Below, in pieces: positions 38,628 through 46,742 of a DNA stretch of 64,000 nt. Positions within the stretch are counted from its first letter, which is position 1, and the number at the start of each line of letters is the position of its first letter. Both the position numbers and the translations under genes were made by a program. The stretch is from Paraburkholderia solitsugae (GTDB lineage Bacteria > Pseudomonadota > Gammaproteobacteria > Burkholderiales > Burkholderiaceae): assembly GCF_013177695.1 (NCBI RefSeq), contig NZ_WOEY01000002.1, forward strand, positions 42,060 to 106,059, written 5' to 3'. The notes beneath the pieces are model-generated. The model was not told the origin of the DNA, did not search any database, and worked only from the letters and a program-made list of their open reading frames with translations.

Positions 38628-39166
38628 GATTCCTCCTTGGTTGATGGCGGGACTGTATCTTTGGCCACGCGGCGGCGCTTCTCCAAAACTGCGATGGTGA
38701 GGTCGGGGCGCTGCGCGGCCTTCAGGACGCAGGCAGGCACGCGGTCGAGTTGAGGCGTGTTGGCCTTTGCCTCGAGGCGCATGGCGCTGGGGCTTTGGCC
38801 TGTGATGTCGTGGAAGGTGCGCCCGAAGGTGCCCAAGCTCTCCCAGCCGGTGGCGAAGGCAATGTCCGTGATGCTGAGCTCGGTGTCGCGCAGCAGCGTG
38901 GTGGCCTGCTCGATGCGCCGTGTCAGCAGGTAGCGATGCGGTGGGAGGCCGAAGGCACGCTTGAAGGAACGCGCAAAGTGCGCTTCGGAGACGCCACTGA
39001 CCTCAGCCAGGCGCTTGACGGGCCAGGCCTCTTGCGAGGCGGCGTCCATGCGGTCCTTGGCGCGTAGCAGGCGGCGCAGCAAAGCCGGGTCTTGCAATGC
39101 GTCTTCGCCGGCCGGTGCAGGGGACGAGGCAAACGGCTGGTCGTGATGGTCTTCGCGAGGGGCCAT
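38624..39166 (-). CDS. AraC-family regulator (DNA-binding domain only)
   Basis: 180 residues with a C-terminal-type AraC HTH: 'VKRLAEVSGVSEAHFARSFKRAFGLPPHRYLLTRRIEQATTLLRDTELSITDIAFATGWESLGTFGRTFHDITGQSPSAMR'. There is no sugar-binding sensor domain; the tail is about 50 residues. It is the first gene of an operon with the VOC and membrane proteins (4-bp overlaps), probably regulating it. It is divergent from the FadR-type gene. Confidence 0.9.
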   Translation of the reverse strand: MAPREDHHDQPFASSPAPAGEDALQDPALLRRLLRAKDRMDAASQEAWPVKRLAEVSGVSEAHFARSFKRAFGLPPHRYLLTRRIEQATTLLRDTELSITDIAFATGWESLGTFGRTFHDITGQSPSAMRLEAKANTPQLDRVPACVLKAAQRPDLTIAVLEKRRRVAKDTVPPSTKEES

Positions 39167-39398
39167 GAGTTCCGGGAAGGCTGGCGGTATGCGCGTAGTT
39201 TAGGGTTACCACCGTAGGAGCGTCGAGCAAGATCGGCGTCGGCGCCCGGCTCACGCCAGATATCGCGTGCTATGCTTAAATCGACAACGTATCTCCACGA
39301 AACAAACCGCTATCCGTGTCGACGACAAGGTCAGTGCCATCCAGAACGCCGCACCGGTCGGCACAAAACTGAGCCGGACACGACCACGATCGCTGACC

Positions 39399-40133
39399 AT
39401 GGACTACCGTCATCTGCAACAGCGCAAGAGCCTGCACGGCCGCATTGTGCAGGAGCTCGGCATGGATATCGTCGGCGGCAAGGTACAACCGGGCCAGCGG
39501 TTGCCAGCTGAGGCTGTCCTGTGCGAGCGCTACGGCGTTAGCCGCCCAGTGCTGCGCGAGGCCACCCGGGTGCTGGTGGCAAAAGGGCTGGTCGTGTCGA
39601 AACCGCGTGTCGGCAGTGTTGTTAAGCCGCGCGCGGATTGGCATATGCTTGACCCCGACGTCCTGTACTGGACGATCAACAGCGTTCCGAAAGGCGAGTT
39701 CTTCAGTTCCCTCCTGACCGTGCGCCGCGTTATCGAACCCGCGGCGGCTGCCCTCGCCGCCACGGCTGCGACAAGCGAAGATCTTGCGCGCATTGCATCG
39801 GCTTACGAGCAGATGGAACGTGCGGAAACCGCAAGCGCGCTACTGGATCCGGACCTCGAGTTTCACCGCGCGATCATGGCGGCCTCTCACAACGACCTGC
39901 TGGCCTATATTGGCAACATGCTGTCGCTTGCCCTGTCGGAATCGATCAAGCTGACGAGTCGTCATCCCGACACGCATGCGCTTTCGTTACCGCGTCACAA
40001 GGCGATTCTCACTGCGATCCAGAGCCGTGACCCACTGGGCGCGCGGCATGCCAGTCTGGTCCAGCTCGACAATGCGCGCGCGGACGCCGAGAGCGTTCTG
40101 GAAGCCGGCAGCCAGTTTCAGACACAACCCTAA
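39399..40133 (+). CDS. FadR-subfamily GntR regulator
   Basis: 244 residues from ATG 39399 (MDYRHLQQRKSLHGRIVQELGMDIVGG); an upstream in-frame part lacks protein-like content. The winged helix is at 10-75 ('RLPAEAVLCERYGVSRPVLREATRVLVAKGLV') and the FCD effector domain at 95-225, with metal-ligand positions in 'DLEFHRAIMAASHNDLL' and 'LPRHKAILTAIQSRD'. FCD regulators usually sense sugar acids or short organic acids and repress. The sugar ABC transporter genes follow in the same direction after two TAGT-N3-ACTA palindromes, so it should control them. Confidence 0.9.
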   Translation: MDYRHLQQRKSLHGRIVQELGMDIVGGKVQPGQRLPAEAVLCERYGVSRPVLREATRVLVAKGLVVSKPRVGSVVKPRADWHMLDPDVLYWTINSVPKGEFFSSLLTVRRVIEPAAAALAATAATSEDLARIASAYEQMERAETASALLDPDLEFHRAIMAASHNDLLAYIGNMLSLALSESIKLTSRHPDTHALSLPRHKAILTAIQSRDPLGARHASLVQLDNARADAESVLEAGSQFQTQP

Positions 40134-40222
40134 TCCGAACGTGGCGGCTCAGCCGACCCATTGGCAGAACGTAGCGGGCGCTTTCCGCTCCGCATGTCCA
40201 GCTTCCTCCGGGCGCTAACTCG

Positions 40223-40235
40223 ATAGTCATACTAT
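40223..40235. promoter_or_regulatory. Operator-like palindrome ATAGT-N3-ACTAT
   Basis: ATAGT-cat-ACTAT lies 90 bases after the FadR-type gene and about 350 bases before the binding-protein gene. Its core TAGT-N3-ACTA is shared with the site at 40367-40387 and fits the T-N-GT-N3-AC-N-A layout known for FadR-family operators. Confidence 0.55.
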
Positions 40236-40366
40236 TAAAGCGGCACATCGTGCAGATCATATCGACAATGCATGACCCGCGGCCAACGAGCCAGACCTGT
40301 CCCGTCATCGTGTTGCCCTGCACTGCCGGATGCGCATACGGGAGGCCGCGCTGCACCGCAAAAAAA

Positions 40367-40387
40367 TTAATTAGTCGGACTAGTTAA
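40367..40387. promoter_or_regulatory. Operator-like palindrome, TTAATTAGTC-G-GACTAGTTAA
   Basis: Ten bases on each side of a central G, with one mismatch; the core is TAGT-CGG-ACTA. It sits 190 bases before the binding-protein gene in an AT-rich tract, the likely promoter region. The FadR-type regulator immediately upstream is the natural candidate to bind it. Confidence 0.6.
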
Positions 40388-40576
40388 GGGTATACATCGA
40401 TTAGTAGGTAAAAGGGCGTGATATAGCATTTTCTGGTGGGTAGTCATGCGTACGCGCGTGCACGTGGGTTTCATGAAAGGTGATGCCCGGCTCCGGTGCT
40501 TTTCTTGCCGGGGCTTTTCCTGCTTGCGCCGTCATGGACAGTGAAGTGTTCAACTATTGAGAGACGGGAGATTGAA

Positions 40577-41665
40577 ATGGCGCAAGAGAAGGAAGAAAAG
40601 GGCGAAGTGCAAGGCACGCGTCGGGGATTGTTGCAGGGCGCGGGCCTCTCTGCGGCACTAGCGCTCATGGGCGGTATAGGTGGAATGATCACGCCGGCCC
40701 AGGCGGCGGAAGGCGGTTCGTTCCCGTCGCACAAGCGGTGGAAGATCGTATTCGTCAATCACGTCACAACGAACCCGTTCTTCGTGCCGACGCAATACGG
40801 CATTCAGGATGCGACCGCTTTGCTGGGGATGGACTACCAGTGGACCGGCTCGGCCAATGCCGATATCGGCGAAATGGTGAACGCAGTCAACGCGGCGATA
40901 GCCGGCAAAGCTGACGCCATCGCCGTACCGATCGTCGACCCGAAGGCGTTCGACAAACCGATCCAGGCCGCGCTCGACGCCGGCATTCCCGTCTTCGCCT
41001 ATAACGCCGACGCGCCCGCAGGTTCGGCGAATCCGCGCCTTGCCTATATCGGTCAGGATCTCTATCTGTCTGGCTATCAGATGGGCGAGCGAATCTCGAA
41101 CCTCATCGACAGCGGCCTCGTCGCGCTCTTTATCGCCACGCCAGGCCAGCTCAACATTCAGCCACGGCTTGACGGTGCAGCCGCCGCCATCAAGAAATCG
41201 GGCAAGAAGATCGACGTGCAGACCATCGCAACCGGCGCGACCGTCAACGAAGAGCTATCGAAGATCAAGTCCTTCTATCTCGGCCATCAGGATCTCAAAG
41301 GCATGTTTGCGGTGGACGCGGGCAGCACCCAGGGCGTCGCCGAGGTCATGAAAGAATCCAACCTGCCGTCCAAAGGCGTCCACGGCGGTGGCTTCGATCT
41401 GTTGCCGCGCACCGTCGATCTGATTCACGAGGGCTTCCTCGACTTCACGATCGACCAGCAACCGTACGTGCAGGGTTTTTATACGGTCGTGGAGGCCTTC
41501 ATCTTTCTCGCCTCCGGTGGGCTCGTGGGGCCGGCCAATGTCAACACAGGTTTGAAGTTCGTCACCAAGGGCACCGTCGATCCGTACCTGAACACGTCGA
41601 CACGCTATGAAGGTAAGAGCACAAAAGCCCAGATCGTGCCACGCACGGGTGCGATCAAAGGGTGA
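40577..41665 (+). CDS. CUT2 sugar ABC transporter, substrate-binding protein
   Basis: 362 residues from ATG 40577 (gacgggag site). The N-terminus is unusual: about 18 charged residues (MAQEKEEKGEVQGT) and then 'RRGLLQGAGLSAALALMGGIGGM', a twin-Arg type signal, suggesting Tat export of a folded protein. The rest is a RbsB-like fold ('HVTTNPFFVPTQYGIQDATALLG', 'ADAIAVPIVDPKAFDKPIQAALDAGIPVFAYNADAP', 'FAVDAGSTQGVAEVM'). It collects a pentose, hexose or polyol in the periplasm. The stop overlaps the permease ATG by 4 bases. Gene order binding-permease-ATPase resembles frcBCA, but the substrate is not known. Confidence 0.9.
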   Translation: MAQEKEEKGEVQGTRRGLLQGAGLSAALALMGGIGGMITPAQAAEGGSFPSHKRWKIVFVNHVTTNPFFVPTQYGIQDATALLGMDYQWTGSANADIGEMVNAVNAAIAGKADAIAVPIVDPKAFDKPIQAALDAGIPVFAYNADAPAGSANPRLAYIGQDLYLSGYQMGERISNLIDSGLVALFIATPGQLNIQPRLDGAAAAIKKSGKKIDVQTIATGATVNEELSKIKSFYLGHQDLKGMFAVDAGSTQGVAEVMKESNLPSKGVHGGGFDLLPRTVDLIHEGFLDFTIDQQPYVQGFYTVVEAFIFLASGGLVGPANVNTGLKFVTKGTVDPYLNTSTRYEGKSTKAQIVPRTGAIKG

Positions 41666-42663
41666 CGTCTCCCGTGACGGACGTTCAAAAACCCGCGATA
41701 CGTCCGAGGCGCTGGTCAGGCGCGCTCGGACGTTCCAGTGAAATTCGCATCTTTGCGGTTGCGTTGATCCTCTCTATCTACTTCGAGTCGGTCAACCATG
41801 ACTTCCTGCTGACCAGCGCGAGTCTTCAGAATCTCTCGCAGTTCATCGCCCCGGTCGCGATCATTGCCTTTGGCGAAATCATGCTGATGATCGGTGGGGA
41901 GATCGATCTTTCCGCCGGGATGGTCTTCGCGTTTGCGCCTTTCATCATGTATTTCGCGATCGAAGCTGGCTTGCCTGCATGGCTCGCGATATTTATCGGC
42001 GTTATTGCAGCGGGCCTCGTCGGATTGATTAACGGCGCGGTGACGGTGTATCTGCGTATCCCATCCTTCGTGACGACACTCGGTACCTTGTTCTTCGTGA
42101 ACGGCCTCACACTGACGATCTCGCGGGGTACGCCGGTTTCGCCACCGGAGGATTCCGCGCTAGCGGCGTTCATGGGGGGATGGGGTTACAGCGAAATCAT
42201 CTGGACGCTTGCTATTGCCGCCGTCATGCACGTGCTGCTTCGTCATACACGCTGGGGTTTGCATACGATCGCGTCGGGCGCGAATCCGTTGGGCGCGAGC
42301 GAAGCGGGGATACAGGTCAGGCGCCTGAAGCTCGGCAACTTCATTCTTGCCGCGGTGCTTGCCGGCTTGACCGGGATCCTGGAAGGTTTTCGCATCACGT
42401 CGATCGATCCGCAAGCGGGCGGAAACCAGATCATGTTTCTTGCCGTTGCCGCCGCCGTGATTGGCGGCACGCCGCTCGCCGGTGGATCGGGCACGATCAT
42501 TGGTGGGCTGATCGGAGCGGCGGTGCTTGGCATTCTCAACGACGGCTTCACGCTGATCGGCATCAACGCCTTCACCTTCAACATGATTCTCGGCGCGGCG
42601 ATCCTCGGGGCCATGATCTTCAACATCCACGTGGTTCGTCTCGCGCGCAAGGGAGAGTTGTAA
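41662..42663 (+). CDS. CUT2 sugar ABC transporter, permease
   Basis: 333 residues, RbsC/XylH family, with about nine membrane segments. 'MLMIGGEIDLSAGMVFAFAPFIM' near residue 75 and 'AVAAAVIGGTPLAGGSGTIIGGLIGAAVLGILNDG' near 265 are diagnostic of CUT2 permeases. It is coupled to the binding-protein gene upstream (4-base overlap) and to the ATPase gene downstream (TAATG overlap). Confidence 0.94.
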   Translation: MTSPVTDVQKPAIRPRRWSGALGRSSEIRIFAVALILSIYFESVNHDFLLTSASLQNLSQFIAPVAIIAFGEIMLMIGGEIDLSAGMVFAFAPFIMYFAIEAGLPAWLAIFIGVIAAGLVGLINGAVTVYLRIPSFVTTLGTLFFVNGLTLTISRGTPVSPPEDSALAAFMGGWGYSEIIWTLAIAAVMHVLLRHTRWGLHTIASGANPLGASEAGIQVRRLKLGNFILAAVLAGLTGILEGFRITSIDPQAGGNQIMFLAVAAAVIGGTPLAGGSGTIIGGLIGAAVLGILNDGFTLIGINAFTFNMILGAAILGAMIFNIHVVRLARKGEL

Positions 42664-43433
42664 TGTCCGAGGTGCTGGAGGCGCTGCGCGGCGAAGATAT
42701 CGTCAAACGTTTCGGCGCGGTCACCGCGCTCGATGGTGTGTCGCTGACGCTAAGACAGGGCGAAATCCTTGGCGTCCTTGGCGACAATGGCGCGGGCAAA
42801 TCGACACTGATCAAGATTCTGACGGGCTTTCATCAGCAGACCAGCGGCAAGCTATTTGTCGGCGGCGAAGAAACGCTGCTTCGCTCCGTTGATCACGCCC
42901 GCTCGCTCGGCATTGAATGCGTCTACCAGGATCTGGCGCTTGCCAATTCGCTGAGCATCTATCACAACATGTTTCTGAACCGGGAAATCATCCGTCGAGG
43001 GCCATTTCGCCTGTTGAACAATCGCGCAATGCGTGAGCGCGCCGCCGAGTGTCTTGAGGAAATTGGCGTGCACGTGCCTTCGGTCGACCTGCCGGTCGAA
43101 CAGCTTTCCGGTGGACAGCGACAGGCTATCGCGGTCGCTCGCGCGGTCAATTCGAATGCAAGGATACTGCTGCTTGACGAACCGCTCGCCGCGATGGGCG
43201 CCCGCGAGGCTGGACTGATCATCGACCTGATCCTTCGGCTCAAGAGCAAAGGGGGGCTGTCTATCGTCATGATCATGCACAACTACGCCCAAACGCTCGA
43301 CATCGCGGATCGTGTGATGCTGATGCAGCGCGGACGTGTCACTTACCAGCGGGAGGCGGCCAGCACGTCGGTCGAGGAACTGATGGATATCGTGCGGCGC
43401 GAATATCGGGCAATGCGCACAACGACGAACTGA
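42663..43433 (+). CDS. CUT2 sugar ABC transporter, single-domain ATPase
   Basis: 256 residues with one ABC domain: Walker A 'GDNGAGKST', signature 'LSGGQRQAIAVARAV', Walker B 'ILLLDEPLAAMG', and 'MIMHNYAQTLDIADRVMLMQRG'. CUT2 ATPases usually have two fused halves (as XylG at 5599); this one is half-size as in the FrcA type, so it should act as a homodimer. Its A of ATG is the last base of the permease stop. Confidence 0.93.
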   Translation: MSEVLEALRGEDIVKRFGAVTALDGVSLTLRQGEILGVLGDNGAGKSTLIKILTGFHQQTSGKLFVGGEETLLRSVDHARSLGIECVYQDLALANSLSIYHNMFLNREIIRRGPFRLLNNRAMRERAAECLEEIGVHVPSVDLPVEQLSGGQRQAIAVARAVNSNARILLLDEPLAAMGAREAGLIIDLILRLKSKGGLSIVMIMHNYAQTLDIADRVMLMQRGRVTYQREAASTSVEELMDIVRREYRAMRTTTN

Positions 43434-43540
43434 CACCAGACCGTCACATAGGTGAGCATTCGAGTTGGGCGTGAGCTACCCGCGCTTTCAGAAGCGGCAG
43501 ACTCGGGTGAGCCAGACACACGCGAGAAAAAGCTGTCGCT

Positions 43541-43960
43541 TCATGCCTCTTCACTTTTGCGTACTTTGGCTCGAGTACTTGCAGGCGCATTCTTCTTCAA
43601 CTTGCTCAGATTGAAATCAATAGCAGCACGGACGAGATCTTTTAGAGCACGCACATTAATCTTGTCGCCCTCGAAAAAATCGATCGCCCGCCTCGCGTTG
43701 CCTTCGAGGCCCGCGTTGAACAGCTTGTCAGGATCGGGGAGATGCGCCCCGTGGGCAAAGGTAAGCTTCACCTTCCCTTTGTGGGCGTTGGCGACCGCGA
43801 TCATTCCGTCGCGAGACCACACCGGGCTTCCCATCCACTTCCATTCCTCGATGATCTCCCGGTCGGCCTCAAGAATGCTCTTGCGGATGCTGGCGAACGT
43901 TTTGCCACGCCAGTCCGTGATTTCCGCGATCAGTTGGTCAATGCGTTCTGATGGATTCAT
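43541..43960 (-). CDS. DUF1801-family protein
   Basis: 139 residues: 'ERIDQLIAEITDWRGKTFASIRKSILEADREIIEEWKWMGSPVWSRDGMIAVANAHKGKVKLTFAHGAHLPDPDKLFNAGLEGNARRAIDFFEGD' has the pattern of the DUF1801/YdhG fold, with a Lys-rich tail. These are small cytosolic proteins of unknown activity, possibly iron-chaperone-like. It is a single gene convergent with the ABC operon. Confidence 0.88.
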   Translation of the reverse strand: MNPSERIDQLIAEITDWRGKTFASIRKSILEADREIIEEWKWMGSPVWSRDGMIAVANAHKGKVKLTFAHGAHLPDPDKLFNAGLEGNARRAIDFFEGDKINVRALKDLVRAAIDFNLSKLKKNAPASTRAKVRKSEEA

Positions 43961-44443
43961 TGGATCTCTATGCCTCGAGTTCTGGTCCCGTTTCGTGCGA
44001 CCACAATAGTGATGTGGCGACTACATTACTACATGAGGCGCACATCTGACATTCAGAACAGCGTACGGATGCCCACGCGCACGAGCAACTGGTTGGGACC
44101 GCTTGACGAGTCGGCAGATTTCTTAACGGTTGAGGCGACGCGGCACGTCTGTCCGTCTAAGGCTACGTTGTGGCGTTCGCAGCGTCTTTGCGCGATGCCA
44201 CAGCGCTCCAAAGCGGCCGTTTGGCTTTTGCGGCACACGAAGTAGTAATCTTCGGTACGGAGTATGGAACAAGGGCAATGCCCCGCCATAGCGGCTTACA
44301 TTGCCATGACGACATGTCCAGATGAAGCCCTCTTCGACGCCGAAGTATGGTCCATGCCGGCAGCGCCGAACCCGTCCGGCGACGCTTCTTTGCGAATGAG
44401 GGTAATACGGTCAGCCAACGATATAACTTCAGGAGCCGGGCCA
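43961..44443. other. Gap before NnrU gene with decayed coding remnants
   Basis: 483 bases without an intact gene. A short minus-strand piece at its start matches the C-terminus of an outer-membrane porin (see 44053-44118). The rest has no recognisable product; a ribosome site (caggagcc) for the NnrU gene closes the gap. Confidence 0.4.
44053..44118 (-). pseudogene. Possible porin C-terminus scrap
   Basis: Reverse translation reads 'SADSSSGPNQLLVRVGIRTLF' then stop. The final strand ending in Phe with the G-I-R pattern is how Burkholderia Gram-negative porins end (compare VGIRHRF). No upstream porin sequence remains. With only about 20 residues the match could be chance. Confidence 0.3.
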
Positions 44444-45136
44444 ATGGGAAGCACCAGCGCAGTTGCGGCGGCGGCAGTCGCCTTCGTGGGCAGTCACTTT
44501 CTCTTGTCCCATCCGTTGCGCAGCCGTTTGGTCCGCGCAATTGGCGAAGCGGGGTTCCAGGGTGTCTATTCGCTGGTTGCGTTCTTGACACTCGGTTGGC
44601 TGATCGTGGCCTACCGAAAGGCACCCGTGACGGCACTAATATGGCCGGTAGGAAACGGGCTCTGGGCGGTTGCGACCGTGGTCATGCTGATCGCATCGAT
44701 CCTCCTGCTGGGCTCTCTGATTCGCAACCCGGCGCTTCCCACCGGCGGTCGGCCCAGCGCGTTCCCGGAAACGGCGCGCGGCGTGTTCGCGGTGACGCGC
44801 CACCCGATGATGTGGTCAATCGCACTTTGGGGGTTATGCCACATCGCGGTGTTCCCGGTGGCCAAGAACATCGTACTCTCAGCGGCTATCGTCCTCCTCG
44901 CGCTCGTCGGCGCCGCATTGCAGGACCGGAAGAAGGAGCAACTCCAGCCCGATCTCTGGCCCGAATGGGAGTCGAAGACGAGCTACCTGCCGTTCGCGGC
45001 GATCATCGCCGGCCGTGCGCAGCTGGGCGGGTTCGGCTTGCACACGCTTTTGGGCGGCCTTGTCGTCTGGCTCGTAGCGACTTGGGCTCATATGCCACTC
45101 GCCGGTTGGGCCGCGGGCATCTGGCGCTGGCTGTAG
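44444..45136 (+). CDS. NnrU-family membrane protein
   Basis: 230 residues from ATG 44444 with an aggagcc site. About six membrane segments, starting 'VAFVGSHFLLSHPLRSRLV' and including 'FAVTRHPMMWSIALWGLCHI', the conserved R-H-P-x-M-W motif of NnrU/isoprenylcysteine methyltransferase-like membrane proteins. NnrU is linked to denitrification in some species and to membrane quinone or lipid chemistry more widely; here no denitrification gene adjoins it. Confidence 0.88.
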   Translation: MGSTSAVAAAAVAFVGSHFLLSHPLRSRLVRAIGEAGFQGVYSLVAFLTLGWLIVAYRKAPVTALIWPVGNGLWAVATVVMLIASILLLGSLIRNPALPTGGRPSAFPETARGVFAVTRHPMMWSIALWGLCHIAVFPVAKNIVLSAAIVLLALVGAALQDRKKEQLQPDLWPEWESKTSYLPFAAIIAGRAQLGGFGLHTLLGGLVVWLVATWAHMPLAGWAAGIWRWL

Positions 45137-45498
45137 CCGCAGATCGGAGTCCATAACATCAATCCGGCGCTACACGGCGCTAGTCACGTCGTCGAGGAAC
45201 CGCCGTGGCCGCGAATCGGTTGCTGCGGCTGCGCAAGTCCTTTCCTCTGCCGTTGCAGCCGTCATTCATGACGCCGCACACAGGGGCACGTCAGGAACGC
45301 AAATCCTGAAGCGAGCGCTTGTGGGGATGATTACCGCTTATTTGCTCAGCCGGTGCTAGCTCTGCCGTCCTCCGTCATGCGAACGAACACACGGACAAAC
45401 AGTACCGGATATCTCTAGAGTTGAAGAATCGTCGGTCAATCCTGACTGGCGACGCTGCGCTGGCCATTCGGCGTAAGTTCAACCTAAGGAAAAAACAA
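45137..45498. other. Promoter gap before the signalling module
   Basis: 362 bases with no gene, lying before the reductase-like gene. An aagga site stands 7 bases before its ATG. No clear palindrome was found by eye. Confidence 0.35.
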
Positions 45499-46725
45499 AT
45501 GAGAACGTCTCTTCATAAGGAAATATCGACCGATTGCGACGGTTACGGCACGCTTAGTCTTCACTCCAATAGTGCGCCTTTGGCGCTAAAACGCACCATT
45601 CACCCCGAAGAAATACGGGACAATCTGCCCACAAATCAGGGCGGCATTGGTTTTTTATTTCACGCTACGGATTGGGATACGCTTTCATTTTCATTTCACA
45701 ATGTGAAACACAGAAACGCGTCATTCGAAGAGGAGCTTTGGAAAACCAAACCTTTCATTGCATCGCCTATTTATTCGGGATCCCAAGTCATAGGGGCCAA
45801 CATTGCGTGTCCGGTTCCCCTTGAGTTGTGGCTCGGAAGCCCACGTGGTATCAAGCGGTTTCGGGAGACGCAATTTTTCCCGGCCCTTGAACTGGCAAGG
45901 CAGGCGGGATTGAACATGGTGGCGATGGGCGCCTCCACCCCTTACGCCTGCAACTATGGCGCACTGCCGCGTCATACCAAGCCACCTCATATCACGACGG
46001 GCCACGCGGCTACCGCCTCGATGCTGAAAGACTGGGCCATCCACTGCTGCAATGAACTTGACCTCGAATTCGGCAGGACGAAGCTCGCTCTATTTGGCGC
46101 AGCCGGACGGCTCGGCACGACGGTAGCTAAATACCTGCTCTACAAAGATGCGCCGAAAGAGCTTGTTCTGATCGATTTGCCGGACAAGGTGAACCTGCTC
46201 ACGGAACAAGCCAGGGAACTGATGGCAGCGGATCTGATGAGACGCACCCGGGTGTCGGTGCACACCTTCAGTCCGGACACTCCACTGCCGAAGTTCGATG
46301 GTGCGATCCTGGCCAGCAGCACCAGTGTTCCCTACCTCACCGCTTCTGACCTCAAACGGGCACAGTTCTGGATCGACGACTCTCATCCCCGCGCAGCAAG
46401 CGTCGAGGCTGAACTCGCATCACGAGCTCATACGCTATATATTGAATGCTTCGCGCGTGGTCCTGCCGGACTCAACACCGTGTTCCCGTTCAGACTGCCG
46501 ACCACCCGCGATTGCTATACCTGTTTCGCCGAAGGCTATGCAGCCTGGCAGGAAGGCATCGCTTCCGATTTCATCGTCGGCAGTCCGCCCGTGTGGTCCG
46601 TTTCATATACTCACGGCCTTCTGAAGAAGTACGGGTTTTCGGTCGGACCTTTTCACGGTAAAAACGGTTCGGCAATCACCCTGGATGCCCAACATCGTGG
46701 CAGGCATGAACTGATAGGGTCGTGA
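45499..46725 (+). CDS. Acyl-ACP-reductase-like NAD(P)-binding protein upstream of sensor kinase
   Basis: 408 residues from ATG 45499 (aaggaaaaaacaa). The first 190 residues include 'YGALPRHTKPPHITTGHAATASML', then a Rossmann fold with 'LALFGAAGRLGTTVAKYLLY' (GxxGxxG at 200-206). Cys342 in 'CYTCFAEGYAAW' is where, from memory, acyl-ACP reductases (AAR) place the catalytic Cys. AAR makes fatty aldehydes from acyl-ACP/CoA. The gene overlaps the kinase gene's reading region and ends 17 bases before its ATG, so the pair is cotranscribed. The 5' half is AT-richer than its neighbours, a hint of transfer. It could be a signal synthase; a semialdehyde or glutamyl reductase-like role is the alternative. 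Confidence 0.6.
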   Translation: MRTSLHKEISTDCDGYGTLSLHSNSAPLALKRTIHPEEIRDNLPTNQGGIGFLFHATDWDTLSFSFHNVKHRNASFEEELWKTKPFIASPIYSGSQVIGANIACPVPLELWLGSPRGIKRFRETQFFPALELARQAGLNMVAMGASTPYACNYGALPRHTKPPHITTGHAATASMLKDWAIHCCNELDLEFGRTKLALFGAAGRLGTTVAKYLLYKDAPKELVLIDLPDKVNLLTEQARELMAADLMRRTRVSVHTFSPDTPLPKFDGAILASSTSVPYLTASDLKRAQFWIDDSHPRAASVEAELASRAHTLYIECFARGPAGLNTVFPFRLPTTRDCYTCFAEGYAAWQEGIASDFIVGSPPVWSVSYTHGLLKKYGFSVGPFHGKNGSAITLDAQHRGRHELIGS

Positions 46726-46742
46726 ACGGCATTGGAGGCCAG

